Source: Hemicentrotus pulcherrimus
Taxonomy: Eukaryota; Echinodermata; Echinoidea; Camarodonta; Strongylocentrotidae
DNA length: 17,950 nucleotides
Direction: 5' to 3'
Assembly (NCBI GenBank): GCA_003118195.1
Contig: BEXV01000185.1
Coordinates: 197,603-215,552 of the forward strand
Both the position numbers and the translations under genes were made by a program. This document shows positions 1-9,855 of the stretch, piece after piece; the stretch's first letter is position 1, and every line of letters begins with the position of its first letter. The notes under the pieces were generated by a model. The model was not told the origin of the DNA and ran no database searches. It saw nothing but the letters and a program-made list of their open reading frames with translations.

Positions 1-1378
1 CTCTTTCTTTCTCTTTCTCTACTATCTCTTTCTCGCACTTATTGACGCACATATATAACATATATGCCACAGATATAGGAAATTTCCCCGTCAGCGTCTG
101 GCATCAAAGAAGTACTCATTCTAGCCATCTTATTATTATATCCTATAATTATGTATCACAGTGGTTAGGATTTGTGACTCATTTTATGTTAGTATCAAAA
201 CCTTTGTGTATCTGTTGATATTGTTTCCATTTGGAAACTTACTTTCTTCTCTTAGTGCACTTAGCAAAATAATCTATGTGTATACATCTCACATTTCTTT
301 CTTCAAACCCACCCTTACAAAAATTTAAGGTACTGTGTAAGTCCTAATTACAAGCAAGAGTATTATAAAAATGATACATACTGGTATGTTTAATGTTAAC
401 ATTAAATTAACTAAATCCATACTTTCCCTCTAAAATTTGCAATAATTTTCAAACTTGAGAATCACTTACACATTTCTGGAATTGAGGGCTTTGGATTAAA
501 TGATCATAATGATTTCAACATAGAATAGTGTGTTAGCATTAAAGCTGTTGGTGGATTCAATGTCAAAAATAATAATTACCAGCAAGATATTTATATACTA
601 CTAAAGGCAATTTCTTTTGATTAGCTGCTTATCTGTATGTTTATTAATTTATTAATTGATTTCCTTCCTTGCATGTACATCCAATATGTCCATACTGATG
701 CTCAAACGTGTACATGTAACGAGTAGTGAGGTCCACGGTTACCAAAATCTTTTGACCTCAAGGACGACATGAATATAAATAGATGGGACAAGAGGAAACA
801 GATAGTATCAGGAGTCATGGGGGAATTCATTACAGTGATGAAAAATTCCCGACCAGACTCCGAGAATTGCTTGTGATGTCATGCCTATTTTGCAAGATTT
901 TTCTAAAAGATTGTTGGATGACGTAAATCCTCGGACCTATAACAAATTTTCTCAAGTCTGCTCATTGAAATTGGCTGTGTTCTGGTCATGCATTTAGGTT
1001 ATGATGGACTAATCTAGAAGTTTTTGGTAAAAAGAGACTAAGTAAAAAAAAGCAACTAAGTATTATTTTTGTGCTATGAAGTTTTTCAATACCGAAATGA
1101 TAAAATATTAACTAAAATGTTGATGAAAATTAATCAAAATGCAAGTAAAGTACAGGAAATATACATGTATGCGGGTAAAGGGTTAAAGTGAATTGTAAAA
1201 GCTTCAATGTGACAAAAGTGTCTGGATTTACCATACTTTTTATATCTTAAGTTGTATGTATGTAACGGGTAAAAGCACTGGGAGAAGAGGGTCATGCCAG
1301 AAAGCTGCATGTAACCACATCTGCAGTCAATTAGATCTTCTGTTCTATCATGTGTTTCTGGAGACCTACCACATTAGA
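1..1378. other. AT-rich non-coding DNA, no gene seen
   Basis: The first 35 bases are a CT-rich simple repeat, possibly the end of a longer one. The rest is AT-rich with stops in every frame and no exon-like segment with matched splice sites. If the minus-strand gene continues, this is its intron or 3' side. Confidence 0.5.
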
Positions 1379-1697
1379 ACTGTCCTCATCAGCTCAAGAT
1401 TGCCAAATAACCTGCTATTTTAACTATCCCAATCGCAAATTAACCAGTTAATTTGCATCGTCATCGGCTCGCGATTGCAATTAGTGGGATATTTGGTCAA
1501 GAAAATATCCAAAGAAATGTTGGTGTTGTTTCCAAAATATCCCGCTATTTCGGAAATAGCGGCTGATTTGTGCCTGTCCGAGCTAGTTTGTGATGAGCAA
1601 ATCGGTCTGGTGAAAACGTAATTTCGAGCTTCGGGATAATATCCAGAGTCTATTAACATAAAGGGTTATTTGGAAAACTCGAGCTGATGAAGACAGG
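1379..1697. mobile_element. MITE-like inverted-repeat element with ~34-bp ends
   Basis: The left end at 1379-1412 and the reverse complement of 1664-1697 share about 29 of 34 positions, both containing TCATCAGCTC and CCAAATAACC. The interior is also palindromic, for example GCTATTTCGGAAATAGC around 1554-1561 and the paired atcccaatcgcaaatta / gcgattgcaattagtgggat. The 79-codon minus-strand frame inside has no support as a gene. No target duplication is clear. Family unknown. Confidence 0.6.
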
Positions 1698-2030
1698 CCT
1701 AAAGTGTACCAAGGCACAAGACCTGGGATAGCCTCTTGAAATGATGGATATAACTATAGGCTTCTGAAAAATCTGTAAAGGGTAGAAGTATCAAGAAGTG
1801 GGTCAAGGGTGGGGGGGGGGATGGGTGTGTGATGTCATGCCTGGAGTCAATCAGATTGTTAACATGATTACACATGTTGCGTGATGAATCCGTAGACCAA
1901 CCACAAAGTGTCATGGACTTCAACATTAGATCTAGGTGGTCTTATGAAGTGAGTGATGAATATATGAACTCTCGATTGATAACGTATGCCAAAGAACCCT
2001 AAAAAGCAGCAAAAGTAGTAACAGATTTAA
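1698..2030. other. Non-coding, G10 run
   Basis: No exon-like segment was found. A run of ten G at 1811-1820 flanked by GGG on both sides may form a G-quadruplex. A short stretch near 1830-1900 (gtgatgtcatgcc onward) weakly resembles 870-940. Confidence 0.4.
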
Positions 2031-2220
2031 TACAGTCAAACCTGGTTTAGCGACCACCTCTCTACAAAGACCACATTCTTTTTTTCCCCTTGAAAATGGT
2101 TACTCATTGAAACATGTACTAAAGGAAACTGTAGATAAAGACCACCTGTTTGTAAAGACCACTTTTCTTGTCTCTTGGGAGGTTTCTTGGGAGGTCTTAA
2201 AAGATAGCTTTCACTGTATA
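2031..2220. mobile_element. TA-flanked MITE, family A, copy 1
   Basis: It starts TACAGTCAAACCTGG and ends with the complement of TACAGTGAAAG, so the ends form a short imperfect inverted repeat beginning with TA. The interior carries gaccaccTCTCTACAAAGACCACA and aaagaccacctgTTTGTAAAGACCAC, which recur in the copies at 9323-9480 and 9483-9642. It has no coding capacity. The superfamily is not assigned; TA ends suggest Tc1/mariner-type mobilisation. Confidence 0.6.
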
Positions 2221-2330
2221 AGCAACATTTCTAATGCGCATATCCATCCCAAGGCACCTAACAACATACAATAAAATATATAATATTGCATGGAGGATAT
2301 TGTGAGAAAAAAAAAGGTTCTGATAGGATA

Positions 2331-2406
2331 GTACAGAAAAAATTGCTTTAGTAACAACCTGTCTACACAGACGATATTTTTTGTTACCCTTGAAACGCGT
2401 ACTGTA
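2331..2406. repeat. Family A fragment, partial copy
   Basis: This segment contains gctttagtaacaacctgtctacacagacgatattttttgttacccttgaaa, alignable to the first 80 bases of family A at 2040-2110. The right part is missing. It lies about 110 bases after copy 1. Confidence 0.45.
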
Positions 2407-2496
2407 GTAGAAGTATTCGCATATATAGAAGTAGAAGAAGTAATGATAGCAGTAGTAGAAGTAGCAGCAGGAGCATTAATAAAAATAGTGGTAGGT
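2403..2496 (+). repeat. Degenerate GTA/GAA trinucleotide repeat
   Basis: The sequence is an imperfect run of gta, gaa and gca triplets (agtagaagtagaagaagtaa ... agcagtagtagaagtagcag). It is simple sequence with no frame conservation. Confidence 0.6.
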
Positions 2497-3043
2497 GGAA
2501 GTCAAACGTATCCTGATCGTTATGTATCATTACATGTAGGCATCATGTCATAGATCCATTGAATGGATTTTAACGCTTTATCTAATTTGCAAATCATTAA
2601 AGAATCCATAATGTATATTTCAATCAGCGTTTAAAGAGAGACTTAATTTTCAATAGGGTATTGGTTCCAAGCTTGGAGTTTTAACACTTAATTTATGACA
2701 ACAAATATGACCTTGTGTTTAATTGTTCACGAACAGAAACATTCCACCGTCACTTCTAGAAGATTCTTCTAGGTGTCTAAACTGGCAGTTTTGCTACATG
2801 TAGTCTTGGGAATAGTTAGCAAATCGAGGCATACATATGGAATTCCTAGAAAACATATGAGCTTTTCAGATAATACATGATCGTATTGTATTTCATGATG
2901 ACTGAGCCTGAATTACATCACAGCGCTCCTATATTTAGCCTCTCCAAGTTTCCAACCGGAAGTCCCTGGCAGGCAACGGGTAGGGGGCTACCAGGAAAAT
3001 TGAGGGGAAAGGCAACTTATTACAAAAACGAAAATAAACTTAC
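2497..3043. other. Putative intron following exon 6, nothing recognised
   Basis: It begins on the minus strand with the donor gtaagt of exon 6. No further exon, repeat family or RNA gene was recognised. Confidence 0.4.
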
Positions 3044-3225
3044 CAGCCATGGATGATTCCCGCGAGAGGACGGGCGATTCGGGGCTATGCCCTGGGAGTC
3101 TATTCTGCGTGTGCTGATCGAGCTCCACGGAAGCCCCTTCTCCCGAATCTGCGTCAGCGAGGATGGTTACCGAGGGAACCGAGTCGATATGTACCCTGGC
3201 CGCTTCCTCTGTGTATCCCGCGTTT
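3044..3225 (-). CDS. Exon 6, residues 199-258, acidic, continues left
   Basis: The acceptor is ttacccaacag and the donor is GGCTG|gtaagt, both near consensus. A leading A completes Arg198, then 60 codons run open from NAGYTEEAARVHID through VELDQHTQ to ESSMA, leaving one G. The two other frames on this strand stop early (TGA, TAA). The exon has about 17 CpG dinucleotides in 182 nt, far denser than the surrounding DNA. A 104-codon plus-strand frame lies opposite and is explained by this high-GC exon having few stops on either strand. The next exon, which would start with two bases of a split codon, was not found in the remaining 3 kb. Confidence 0.72.
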
Positions 3226-4054
3226 CTGTTGGGTAAGGAAATATTGGACTTGGCAGCTAGGGCAGGATGTTATGCATTTCATAATGTACACACAAGTTCA
3301 CACACACAAATATGTAACCCACACACACACACGTACACAAAACAATAAAGACTTTCTACGATGCTGAATACTTCAACAACAGAGATATATCATACGGTTG
3401 CAAATAGTTCTCCACAAACTCTGGACTAATCAACTTGCTTTACAAAGCCTAGCAATAGTTGTTTGTATTTCTTACAACTTAAGTGGTATCTTTGCTTGAA
3501 TTCTTGGAACTGTGTCCACATCTCGGGAGTTAAAAATGAGCCATCTCCAACAAGCCTGAAAACTGCAAAGTCATTTGATGCAAAACGATTTTAAAAGCTT
3601 GACTTTCCATATTTGCTGTACCCTGCACTTGGACAACCTCTCATTTCATTTCAATTTGTCACTCAACGAGGACGATACCCAAAAAGCGAATGAAGAGGAT
3701 TTCACTTCTTAGTTGGATGGCTGAATTACTGTCCGATTGATCACTTTTTGTTATTTAACTAAAGTGCTTTTAAAAAAGACATTTGTACGCAAGAAACTTA
3801 GGAACCTTCAACTTCAGGAAATTTTTTCAAGGGCTAGTCGCTATTTGAGGATTTATGTCTTTCTGAAAGGCAATATAGGCACCGACTTGTTCTACCCCAT
3901 ACTCCATTTTGCATACCATTGCTCTATACACATCTTGTTAGTCTTAAAGAACACTTAGCATTCACAGAGCACTTTGGAGTGCATTTAATGCCGTCGACGT
4001 CAGTCGTTCTGCAGGTGATGAAGGCAACAGGAAACACTTGGATTACATTGAAGG
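3226..4054 (-). other. Intron 5, left part: CA-rich patch, otherwise unrecognised
   Basis: A short CA-rich patch lies at 3294-3340. Open frames on the plus strand here (around 3737-4149) have no coding-like composition, and the stretch around 4013-4054 with an AG and a gtaagt is too short to support an exon. Confidence 0.45.
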
Positions 4055-4670
4055 GTAAGTACATTCCTGCAGGGCACACACAATTGGGTCAGAAACAAGC
4101 TGTCACATTATTCCTTATGGTCAGGTTAATGATTGAAGAAGAGCATTAATCTTCTCTTATGTTTCTCGCTTTTCACTATTCAGGTCGATCGTCTATAAGT
4201 ATCATTTGACAACTTCAATTGGAGATTGAAGTGGATTAGTTTGAAGAGTAATTCCTAGGCACAGGTAGGTCAGGTTTAAGGAACAACCTGACATATCTAA
4301 ATTATTTTCATTATTGTGAAGCTAGACAGATCGATGAGTATTATTCTTATCTAATATCATGTCTCTGGTTTAAATTTTTGTGTACAGATGTTCATGTTGA
4401 TGAATAAGAGGTATCATTTAATTTATATTTCTTGGCTTATTAACTTCTATATTCTTAAGGAAAAAAAGAAATATCTCCAAAAATATATCCGTAGTTGAAA
4501 ATAGTTTAAAAAAAACATGTTTTATGAGTTGTTTGTTCTCTCTGTTTTTTTTATTTTTTTTTTAAACTAGGGTATGTACATTCCAAGCAACAAGTAGGTC
4601 AGGTTACAGAAACAATCTGTCACATCTTGTGTTATTCTACTTCATGGTCCGGCTTAAGCAGATGTTGGTA
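4055..4670. repeat. Three diverged copies of a ~90-bp repeat
   Basis: Copies lie at about 4055-4140, 4246-4325 and 4573-4668. They share the order acattcc, then ggtcaggtt (or gggtcag), then gaaacaa.ctgtcacat. Spacing is irregular (about 190 and 325 bases) because of AT-rich insertions including poly-T at 4543-4563. The origin is unknown. Confidence 0.4.
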
Positions 4671-5275
4671 TTTTCATCTGGTGTATAATTTGTAATACTC
4701 ACAATATATTGCATAATATAACAAAGTTGATTGTTACTATCCTAATTATCATTACTATTATGTACAGGGTTTTATATGGACCATGTATTTTAAAAGGAAA
4801 ATGAACTAAAACAAAAATGCTTTTTTTTCCTCAAAAAATGCAATTATCAGTTAGGTATCTCGTTTGCGCATTATAGGACTACAATTTTTTACCAGTTTTG
4901 CTAATTTCTACGCCATTTCACATTATCTACCTAAAACATTGACAAAAACATTTACCGGTATCTGTAGTCTAGAAAAACTACAATTCATTTCATTCTACGA
5001 GAATCTACCTTCGGTCATTAAGAAAACTTAAGCTTGCCTTTAATTCATTAAGCCCTTCGATTGGAGTGGGTTATAGCACGAGGGAGATCCCATGCAGGAA
5101 ATTGCCCTTCAGATTCAAGATCAATTTTTGTTTGATGACTTCAAGGTGACACATGACTATTAAGTTCATTTGAAACTGGAGCAAAATAAGCCCTGTTCCC
5201 ACAACCTTGAATACTATGTCGACCAGGTGGTATGTAAGCAGGACTGAACACTAACAGGGGATAGTGGGAAAAAGA
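4671..5275 (-). other. Intron 5, middle part, nothing recognised
   Basis: AT-rich with no exon-like segment. Short taccggta and gtacatgta-type palindromes occur, as elsewhere in the window. Confidence 0.4.
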
Positions 5276-5299
5276 CCCCCCCCCCCCCCTCCCCTCCCC
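5276..5299 (-). repeat. C14 tract followed by CCCC repeats, G-quadruplex candidate
   Basis: The plus strand has fourteen C, then T, CCCC, T, CCCC. The minus strand, which is the sense strand of the gene, reads GGGG-A-GGGG-A-G14, so the intron RNA could form a G-quadruplex. The plus strand could form an i-motif. Confidence 0.6.
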
Positions 5300-5352
5300 T
5301 CAATCAGAATGATCCTGTTCCTACAATTACAAATAGATTGAATCCTGTACCG

Positions 5353-5432
5353 TTTTATAAAGGAGACAAGAAAGTTGGTCTTTATAGGCAGGTGGTCTTC
5401 ATGCAAGGTTCTTTTTACAGGGAAACAACAAA
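5353..5432. repeat. Family A fragment, inverted orientation
   Basis: The reverse complement contains gaagaccacctgcctataaagacca.ctttcttgtctcc, matching the right half of copy 1 at 2135-2178. The end repeats are absent. Confidence 0.45.
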
Positions 5433-5925
5433 AACAAATTAATTAACAGGGCTCCAGCATCCATGGGGCACATGATCACTAAATTCAGAAGGACCCAAAG
5501 TTGTTATTTTATTAATCAAGCAAGGCTCCATTAGCCCTTTTCCCCCTGGGGGTAATTAAAATGATATTTAAGGTCAATGAGCACTAGACACTAGTTAAAA
5601 TTTTGAGTTTGACATCTGTAGGTTCTATAGGGATTTTTGGAGGTCCATACAGCAGGATCCTCTTTTTTATTTTTAAAATCATTATTAAACAATTATTATG
5701 CTGGTCTTACAGCCGGAGAGGGGCAGATTTTGCTGCCGCCCAAGTCAATATAATTAGAACATCCAGAGATACATACACATGTAAAGTTCTGTGATGAAAA
5801 AGAATATTTGACAACATTTTCGGGACAATATTGATTTCCAGCATAAGACAAGCTACGTCGCAAATGCTGCCCACCCTACAGTCTTACATTTATTTCATTA
5901 GCAGTTTCCTATTAGCTACCCCCTT

Positions 5926-5927
<2 letters not shown>
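5433..5927 (-). other. Intron 5, nothing recognised
   Basis: AT-rich sequence with no supported exon. The small plus-strand frames at 5603-5794 and 5831-6013 have no splice or composition support. Confidence 0.4.

Positions 5928-5982
<55 letters not shown>
5928..5982 (+). repeat. (CT)n microsatellite
   Basis: About 55 bases are almost pure CT/TTCT repeat. Frames through it on both strands translate to Ser-Leu or Arg-Glu runs and are not genes. Confidence 0.9.
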
Positions 5983-6975
5983 ACCACCCATTTGTACCAA
6001 CACAAGAAAGTAAAAACAAGTTCGCAAATCACTCTAATCCTGGGTTTGGACATAGTTGCCATTTTCTTGTAAAAAGATACTTCATAAAGTCCAAACCCTG
6101 AAAACGACACTCACAAAAGGTAAATAAATATGTTGATACAGTAGTTTACAGGTACCGGTAGTTTAAAAGGATCAAAACACTTTAGGCAGGGCATTTGGCA
6201 TTCCAAAATACTTCACACCTAATACCAAACTGACAGTCCATGTAACGCTTTGATACAAGCACAGCCAAAACAAGTATCAAGTATCTGCTCGGTAACTGCA
6301 TGGATTATCGTAAAGCCCCAAAACCAAGTGATTCCATGTTTTGTATATATCCAGTACCTGGGAAATATTAACCGACCTGTGATAAACAGGTTTGAAGGGC
6401 GATTTGACCCTTATATCAATGGGCTCAAAATGAATAAATCCAATGAAATATAATTAGGTAAAGTACACTGAGGAACTGGAAAGTGAATATCTTGGCAAGG
6501 ATTTTTTTTTACATATTATTCTGTGGGAACCTTTTGCATGCTTTTAAACAGACATTAAAAAAAGTGAATTCAATTTGATTTTCAACTAGTGAGGAATGCA
6601 TCTTTGGGATATCTATTTTTGTTATAGTTTTGGTTTAAAAACATAAACTTTTATGCAAGAGGACTAATCTATTGTATGCACATGGATTGGACTAGTGTAT
6701 ACTTGAAATGAAATATCATAATTTCTGCACATGTCATTACAAGTGTTTACATTGTTTGGCTACAGAACAAAAAGTGTAAATAGGACGAGAAACCAACAAA
6801 CACCAACAGGAGCTAATCTAACTCCAAACCCCAAAAGTTTCAACATTTTAACATGGACTAATGTATAGACTCTAAAAATTTCAATCTGAACACCCTATCC
6901 AACAACAAAAAATAACAAAATAGCACAAAACTCAGGTGTAATAAGAATGTGAATCTCAGCTTTGCTTGACCTTAC
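5983..6975 (-). other. Intron 5, right part, nothing recognised
   Basis: No exon-like segment, repeat family or RNA gene was recognised. It ends at the gtaagg donor of exon 5. Confidence 0.4.
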
Positions 6976-7145
6976 CTGATATCATTGTCCAAGCTGGACA
7001 GGGTGTGGCAGATGACCTTTGCTGGGGATGACACACTGGCCGTCCTGACCTCGACCTCCGCCTGACCCTCTCCATAACGATGACCCCTGGCATCAACCAG
7101 AAGGACAGGGGACCCAGGCGATGCACGATGGAGCCTGATTGGAGG
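6976..7145 (-). CDS. Exon 5, residues 142-197
   Basis: The acceptor is tatttacag and the donor is ATCAG|gtaagg. The 170 nt read 56 codons in phase 0 from PPIRLHRASPGSP to LDNDI and leave AG for a split Arg codon. This segment contains the most fold-like part, PVLLVDARGHRYGEGQAEV near residues 154-172. It also has an SPAK motif at 181-184 and a single Cys at about residue 187. Base composition is clearly richer in G+C than the flanking introns. No domain could be named. Confidence 0.78.
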
Positions 7146-7284
7146 CTGTAAATAACAGATGTTTGATATTTGTAATCTTTAGTGGTAATCCCTAGATGCA
7201 TCGTAGTCAAGCACTTTCATCACTTTATCATGGTTGACTATCATTACTAAGTCTTTGCCGTTGATTGTGTTGGGAGGGAAAAAG

Positions 7285-7475
7285 CAAATTCCATCACTGT
7301 AAGCATTGAGACTCTCCAGTCAAGTGACTGGAGATGTGATGGTTGTGGGTCTGACCCCCAAACAGCACTTGTGTCCATCACCAAGTCATTTTATCTAAAT
7401 TTCTTGTCTACATTTAGGTGTGTAAGTGGGTACCCAGTAGGATGCAATACCAACTTTCTTGACACCACCTGTCAG
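7285..7475 (+). repeat. tRNA-derived SINE-like sequence
   Basis: A perfect stem CCAGTCAAGTGACTGG at 7316-7331 is followed by GTGGGTCTGACCCCC (7345-7359), resembling a Pol III B box. Next come caccaagtcattttatct and gtgtaagtgggtacccagtagg, an arrangement common in tRNA-derived SINEs of marine invertebrates. The A box is degraded. It lies in intron 4, antisense to the gene. Confidence 0.5.
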
Positions 7476-7602
7476 TACAGACCCTACTTTCCCTTCTATA
7501 GTTTCCCTTTAGCCAAGCTGCTACGACAGGGTGCTCATTAAAGCATTCAAGGACTTTCTCCCCATTTTTACCACCTAAAAAATTGTAAAGTATATTCATG
7601 AC

Positions 7603-7685
7603 TTAGCAATGGATATTAGAGCCAAGTTTGAAATTTGAGCATCGGCCACTTGAATTCCATACTCTGTTGATATATCCATTGCTAA
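7603..7685. repeat. 83-bp inverted repeat with perfect 14-bp ends
   Basis: ttagcaatggatat at 7603-7616 is the exact reverse complement of 7672-7685. It may be a very short MITE or a hairpin. No target duplication is obvious. Confidence 0.55.
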
Positions 7686-7689
7686 TGTA

Positions 7690-8942
7690 GAGTTGAGGTT
7701 CGTACAGATATTTCCTAACACTCTTCAAACAGAGGCAGCCCAGCAGACATGTTTAAGGATTGATAACTCCTGGCTAACTGACCAGGTTTTAATCTGTCAA
7801 AGCATTAAAGCATTCTATGTACGATTCCACATACATTCCATGCAAAGTAGAAGCAACCAATAAATATTCATATACCGTAATCCCATACAAGTATAAATCA
7901 TCATCACAAAGTATTCTTGAATATTCAAACATAAACAAAGGATATATATTGAATATTCATAGTGTATGTAAAGTATACTATAAGCTTGACTGCATCAGCT
8001 GAACATTGAAACCAATGAGAGAGAGAGATAGACAGATGAAAGGATGGTGGATGAAAAGGATGAAAAGGATGAATGTGAATGAGGGATGACCTATTAACAT
8101 GAAAGGGATGAATCATGGATATGAAGGGGAGTTTCAAAAGTTCAAAATAAATCCCTACACTAACAAATAATACAGTGAAGGGGGTTAAGAAAATATTACA
8201 TATCTGCATTGTATAATAAAGTTGTTTGTTGACCCATAAATGCCACATCCATGAACACTTTTATGCACATAGTAAATGTGCATTAGTCTCTAAAGACACA
8301 TACAAATCATGGTCACAAATCTACAGAATTTACCTTTTTTGATAGTTTGTTATTGAGGAAAAAAAAGTAAATCTAAAGATCATAATTGTGAGAGCAAACA
8401 GTGGCATGAACGGCCTACCATAGTAGTCTTTGTGAGATTGACCTCAACTGCATGATGTAACTGTAACCACTTCCACTATTAGCAGCTCCCTTCATGTAAC
8501 CCACCCTTATGCAACCATTCTTGATAACATAACATCTACCCTCTCGAACCCCATCATGAGTCAGTGATTGAAGAAGTTTTAGGCCCATCCCCTTCAAGCT
8601 GTCAATCATGATGCACCCGGACGTCTTCACCCTGCCAAGTGATTGACGTCTTCACACTCTGACCTTGACAGTTTCAGGAAGTTCAACAGAGGGCGCTGTG
8701 AGAGGGGGTGACTTTCTAGAGAACTGAATGATGAACGCTTAATTATGAACGCTATCGAACTTGACAGACCAATGCAGAATTTACACCTCCAAAATTGATA
8801 AATCGGTAGTTCACAGTGCAAACCATCTGAAGAAACCAAGCGTATACTGCATTTACGTCTTGCACAACAGGGTCAAGTGCATTATTTGTTTTTTAAAATA
8901 AGATACAATACGTATTGCCACCTAATTCACTAATGGCCTTAC
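7690..8942 (-). other. Intron 4, remaining part
   Basis: It contains a short GA microsatellite and a ggatgaaaa minisatellite at 8017-8085. A 72-codon minus-strand open segment at 8415-8630 has no in-phase acceptor and ends in a stop, so it is not included in the gene. AGAGGGCGCT lies at 8688-8697. Confidence 0.45.
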
Positions 8943-9063
8943 CGTATAACGATACTCTCTGTCTGAGTCCGATAGTTCCAGGAAGTCAGATGGAGAGGGC
9001 TTGGAAGGAGACCACGGAGGGGAGTAACTCCTGTCTACTCCATAGCGATGATGAGTTGGTGAA
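8943..9063 (-). CDS. Exon 4, residues 102-141, Ser/Pro-rich
   Basis: The acceptor is catctaaacag and the donor is ACG|gtaagg, a strong consensus. The leading T completes Ser101 and 40 codons follow, ending on a codon boundary. The middle reads YSPPWSPSKPSPSD, with three S-P sites in ten residues and a full S-P-x-K motif at 119-122, followed by an acidic LELSDSDRE stretch. The plus-strand frame over the same bases has no splice support and is a shadow. Phase 0 at the end matches exon 5, which opens in phase 0. Confidence 0.76.
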
Positions 9064-9322
9064 CTGTTTAGATGAGGAAGATGGGTGGATAGAGAAGGAT
9101 GAGTAAAGGAAACAATTTGGTGAAGAGCAACAAACAATATTTAATTCATATGGAATAAGATAAAGCTGTTTGTAATGCTACCCTGAAAGTTACATTCAAA
9201 TCTATTTCATATTCCACCTACATGTACATGTATGACCCCCTAAATCACAATGCCCCCTCCCCCCACCTCCATGTTTTTAAGTTAGGCACATAAATAAATT
9301 GAAAATTAGAAAAATATATATA

Positions 9323-9480
9323 TACAATCAAACCTGCTTCAGCGACCACTTGTCTACAAAGAACACATTGTTTTCTTTCCCCTTGAATATGTTTTTTTAT
9401 TGAAATCTGTACTGTAGGAACCTGTAGATAAAGACCAGTTTTCATGTTTCCATTGAACGGTCCTTATATACAGATTTCAA
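9323..9480. mobile_element. MITE family A, copy 2
   Basis: It starts TACAATCAAACCTGCTTCAGCGACCACTTGTCTACAAAG and follows copy 1 through ccccttgaatatg, attgaaatctgtactgtagg and aacctgtagataaagacc. The right end is eroded at about 9475. Confidence 0.55.
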
Positions 9481-9482
9481 TG

Positions 9483-9642
9483 TACAGTCAAGCCTGTCTA
9501 TAGTGACCGCCGAAGGGAAACAGAAAAAGTAGTCTTTGCAGACAGGTTCCTTTAGTACATGTTTTAATGAGAAATCATTTTCAAGGGAAACAAAAAATGT
9601 GGTCTTTCTAGACAGGTGGTCACAAAAACAGGTTTGACTGTA
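9483..9642. mobile_element. MITE family A, copy 3, inverted, both ends present
   Basis: The left end TACAGTCAAGCCTGTC and the reverse complement of the right end TACAGTCAAACCTGTT match closely, giving a 160-bp element with TA at both outer ends. Its reverse complement aligns with copies 1 and 2, so copies 2 and 3 sit head to head within 320 bp of intron 3. Confidence 0.7.
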
Positions 9643-9710
9643 TACCAGTCTTGAATTGTTGCTGGAGAAGACATGTACTGAATGCTACGGAACTGATCCC
9701 CCTCACCTAC

Positions 9711-9855
9711 CTCCTAGATAGTGATGTGGAGATATCACTCGATAGAGATGGCGTGCGGTGACTGAGGTTGAGACTAGCCATGGATTGACGAGCTGGAGTC
9801 ATCGCACTTTCACCAAATCCTGAAGAAGCATTGTGGGATATTCTTGCCACTGTGT
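9711..9855 (-). CDS. Exon 3, residues 54-100, Ser-rich
   Basis: Acceptor aaaatcacag, donor AGGAG|gtaggt. The frame set by exon 2 runs through 47 codons without a stop, from T-V-A-R to S-L-S-R, and leaves AG to be completed by T of exon 4 as Ser101. The segment is Ser/Thr rich and contains a TPAR motif at residues 72-75, matching the proline-directed kinase consensus S/T-P-x-K/R, and HRTPSLSS further on. A second AG six bases into the exon (cacag|ACACAG|TGG) could act as a tandem acceptor that removes two residues in frame. Using a second possible donor four bases further would read into TAG, which supports the chosen donor. Confidence 0.74.

Noticed and set aside
870..1900. Weak similarity between 870-940 and 1830-1900 (gtgatgtcatgcc...)
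   Set aside because: Only a 13-base exact match with loosely similar flanks; not enough to call a repeat by eye.
3053..3367. 104-codon plus-strand open frame
   Set aside because: It lies opposite exon 6, which has consensus splice sites on the minus strand and fits the phase of the exon 5 donor. The plus frame ends in a CA simple repeat.
4013..4055. Possible plus-strand micro-exon between ctgcag and gtaagt
   Set aside because: Only about 42 bases, on the strand opposite to the gene, and the donor is part of a repeat unit that recurs at 4573.
5831..6110. Open frames on both strands through the CT microsatellite
   Set aside because: They translate to Ser-Leu and Arg-Glu runs from simple sequence, with no other support.
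8415..8630. 72-codon minus-strand open segment that looks protein-like
   Set aside because: It has no acceptor compatible with the phase-0 end of exon 4, it ends in TAG, and exon 4 joins exon 5 in frame without it. It could still be an unrecognised repeat.
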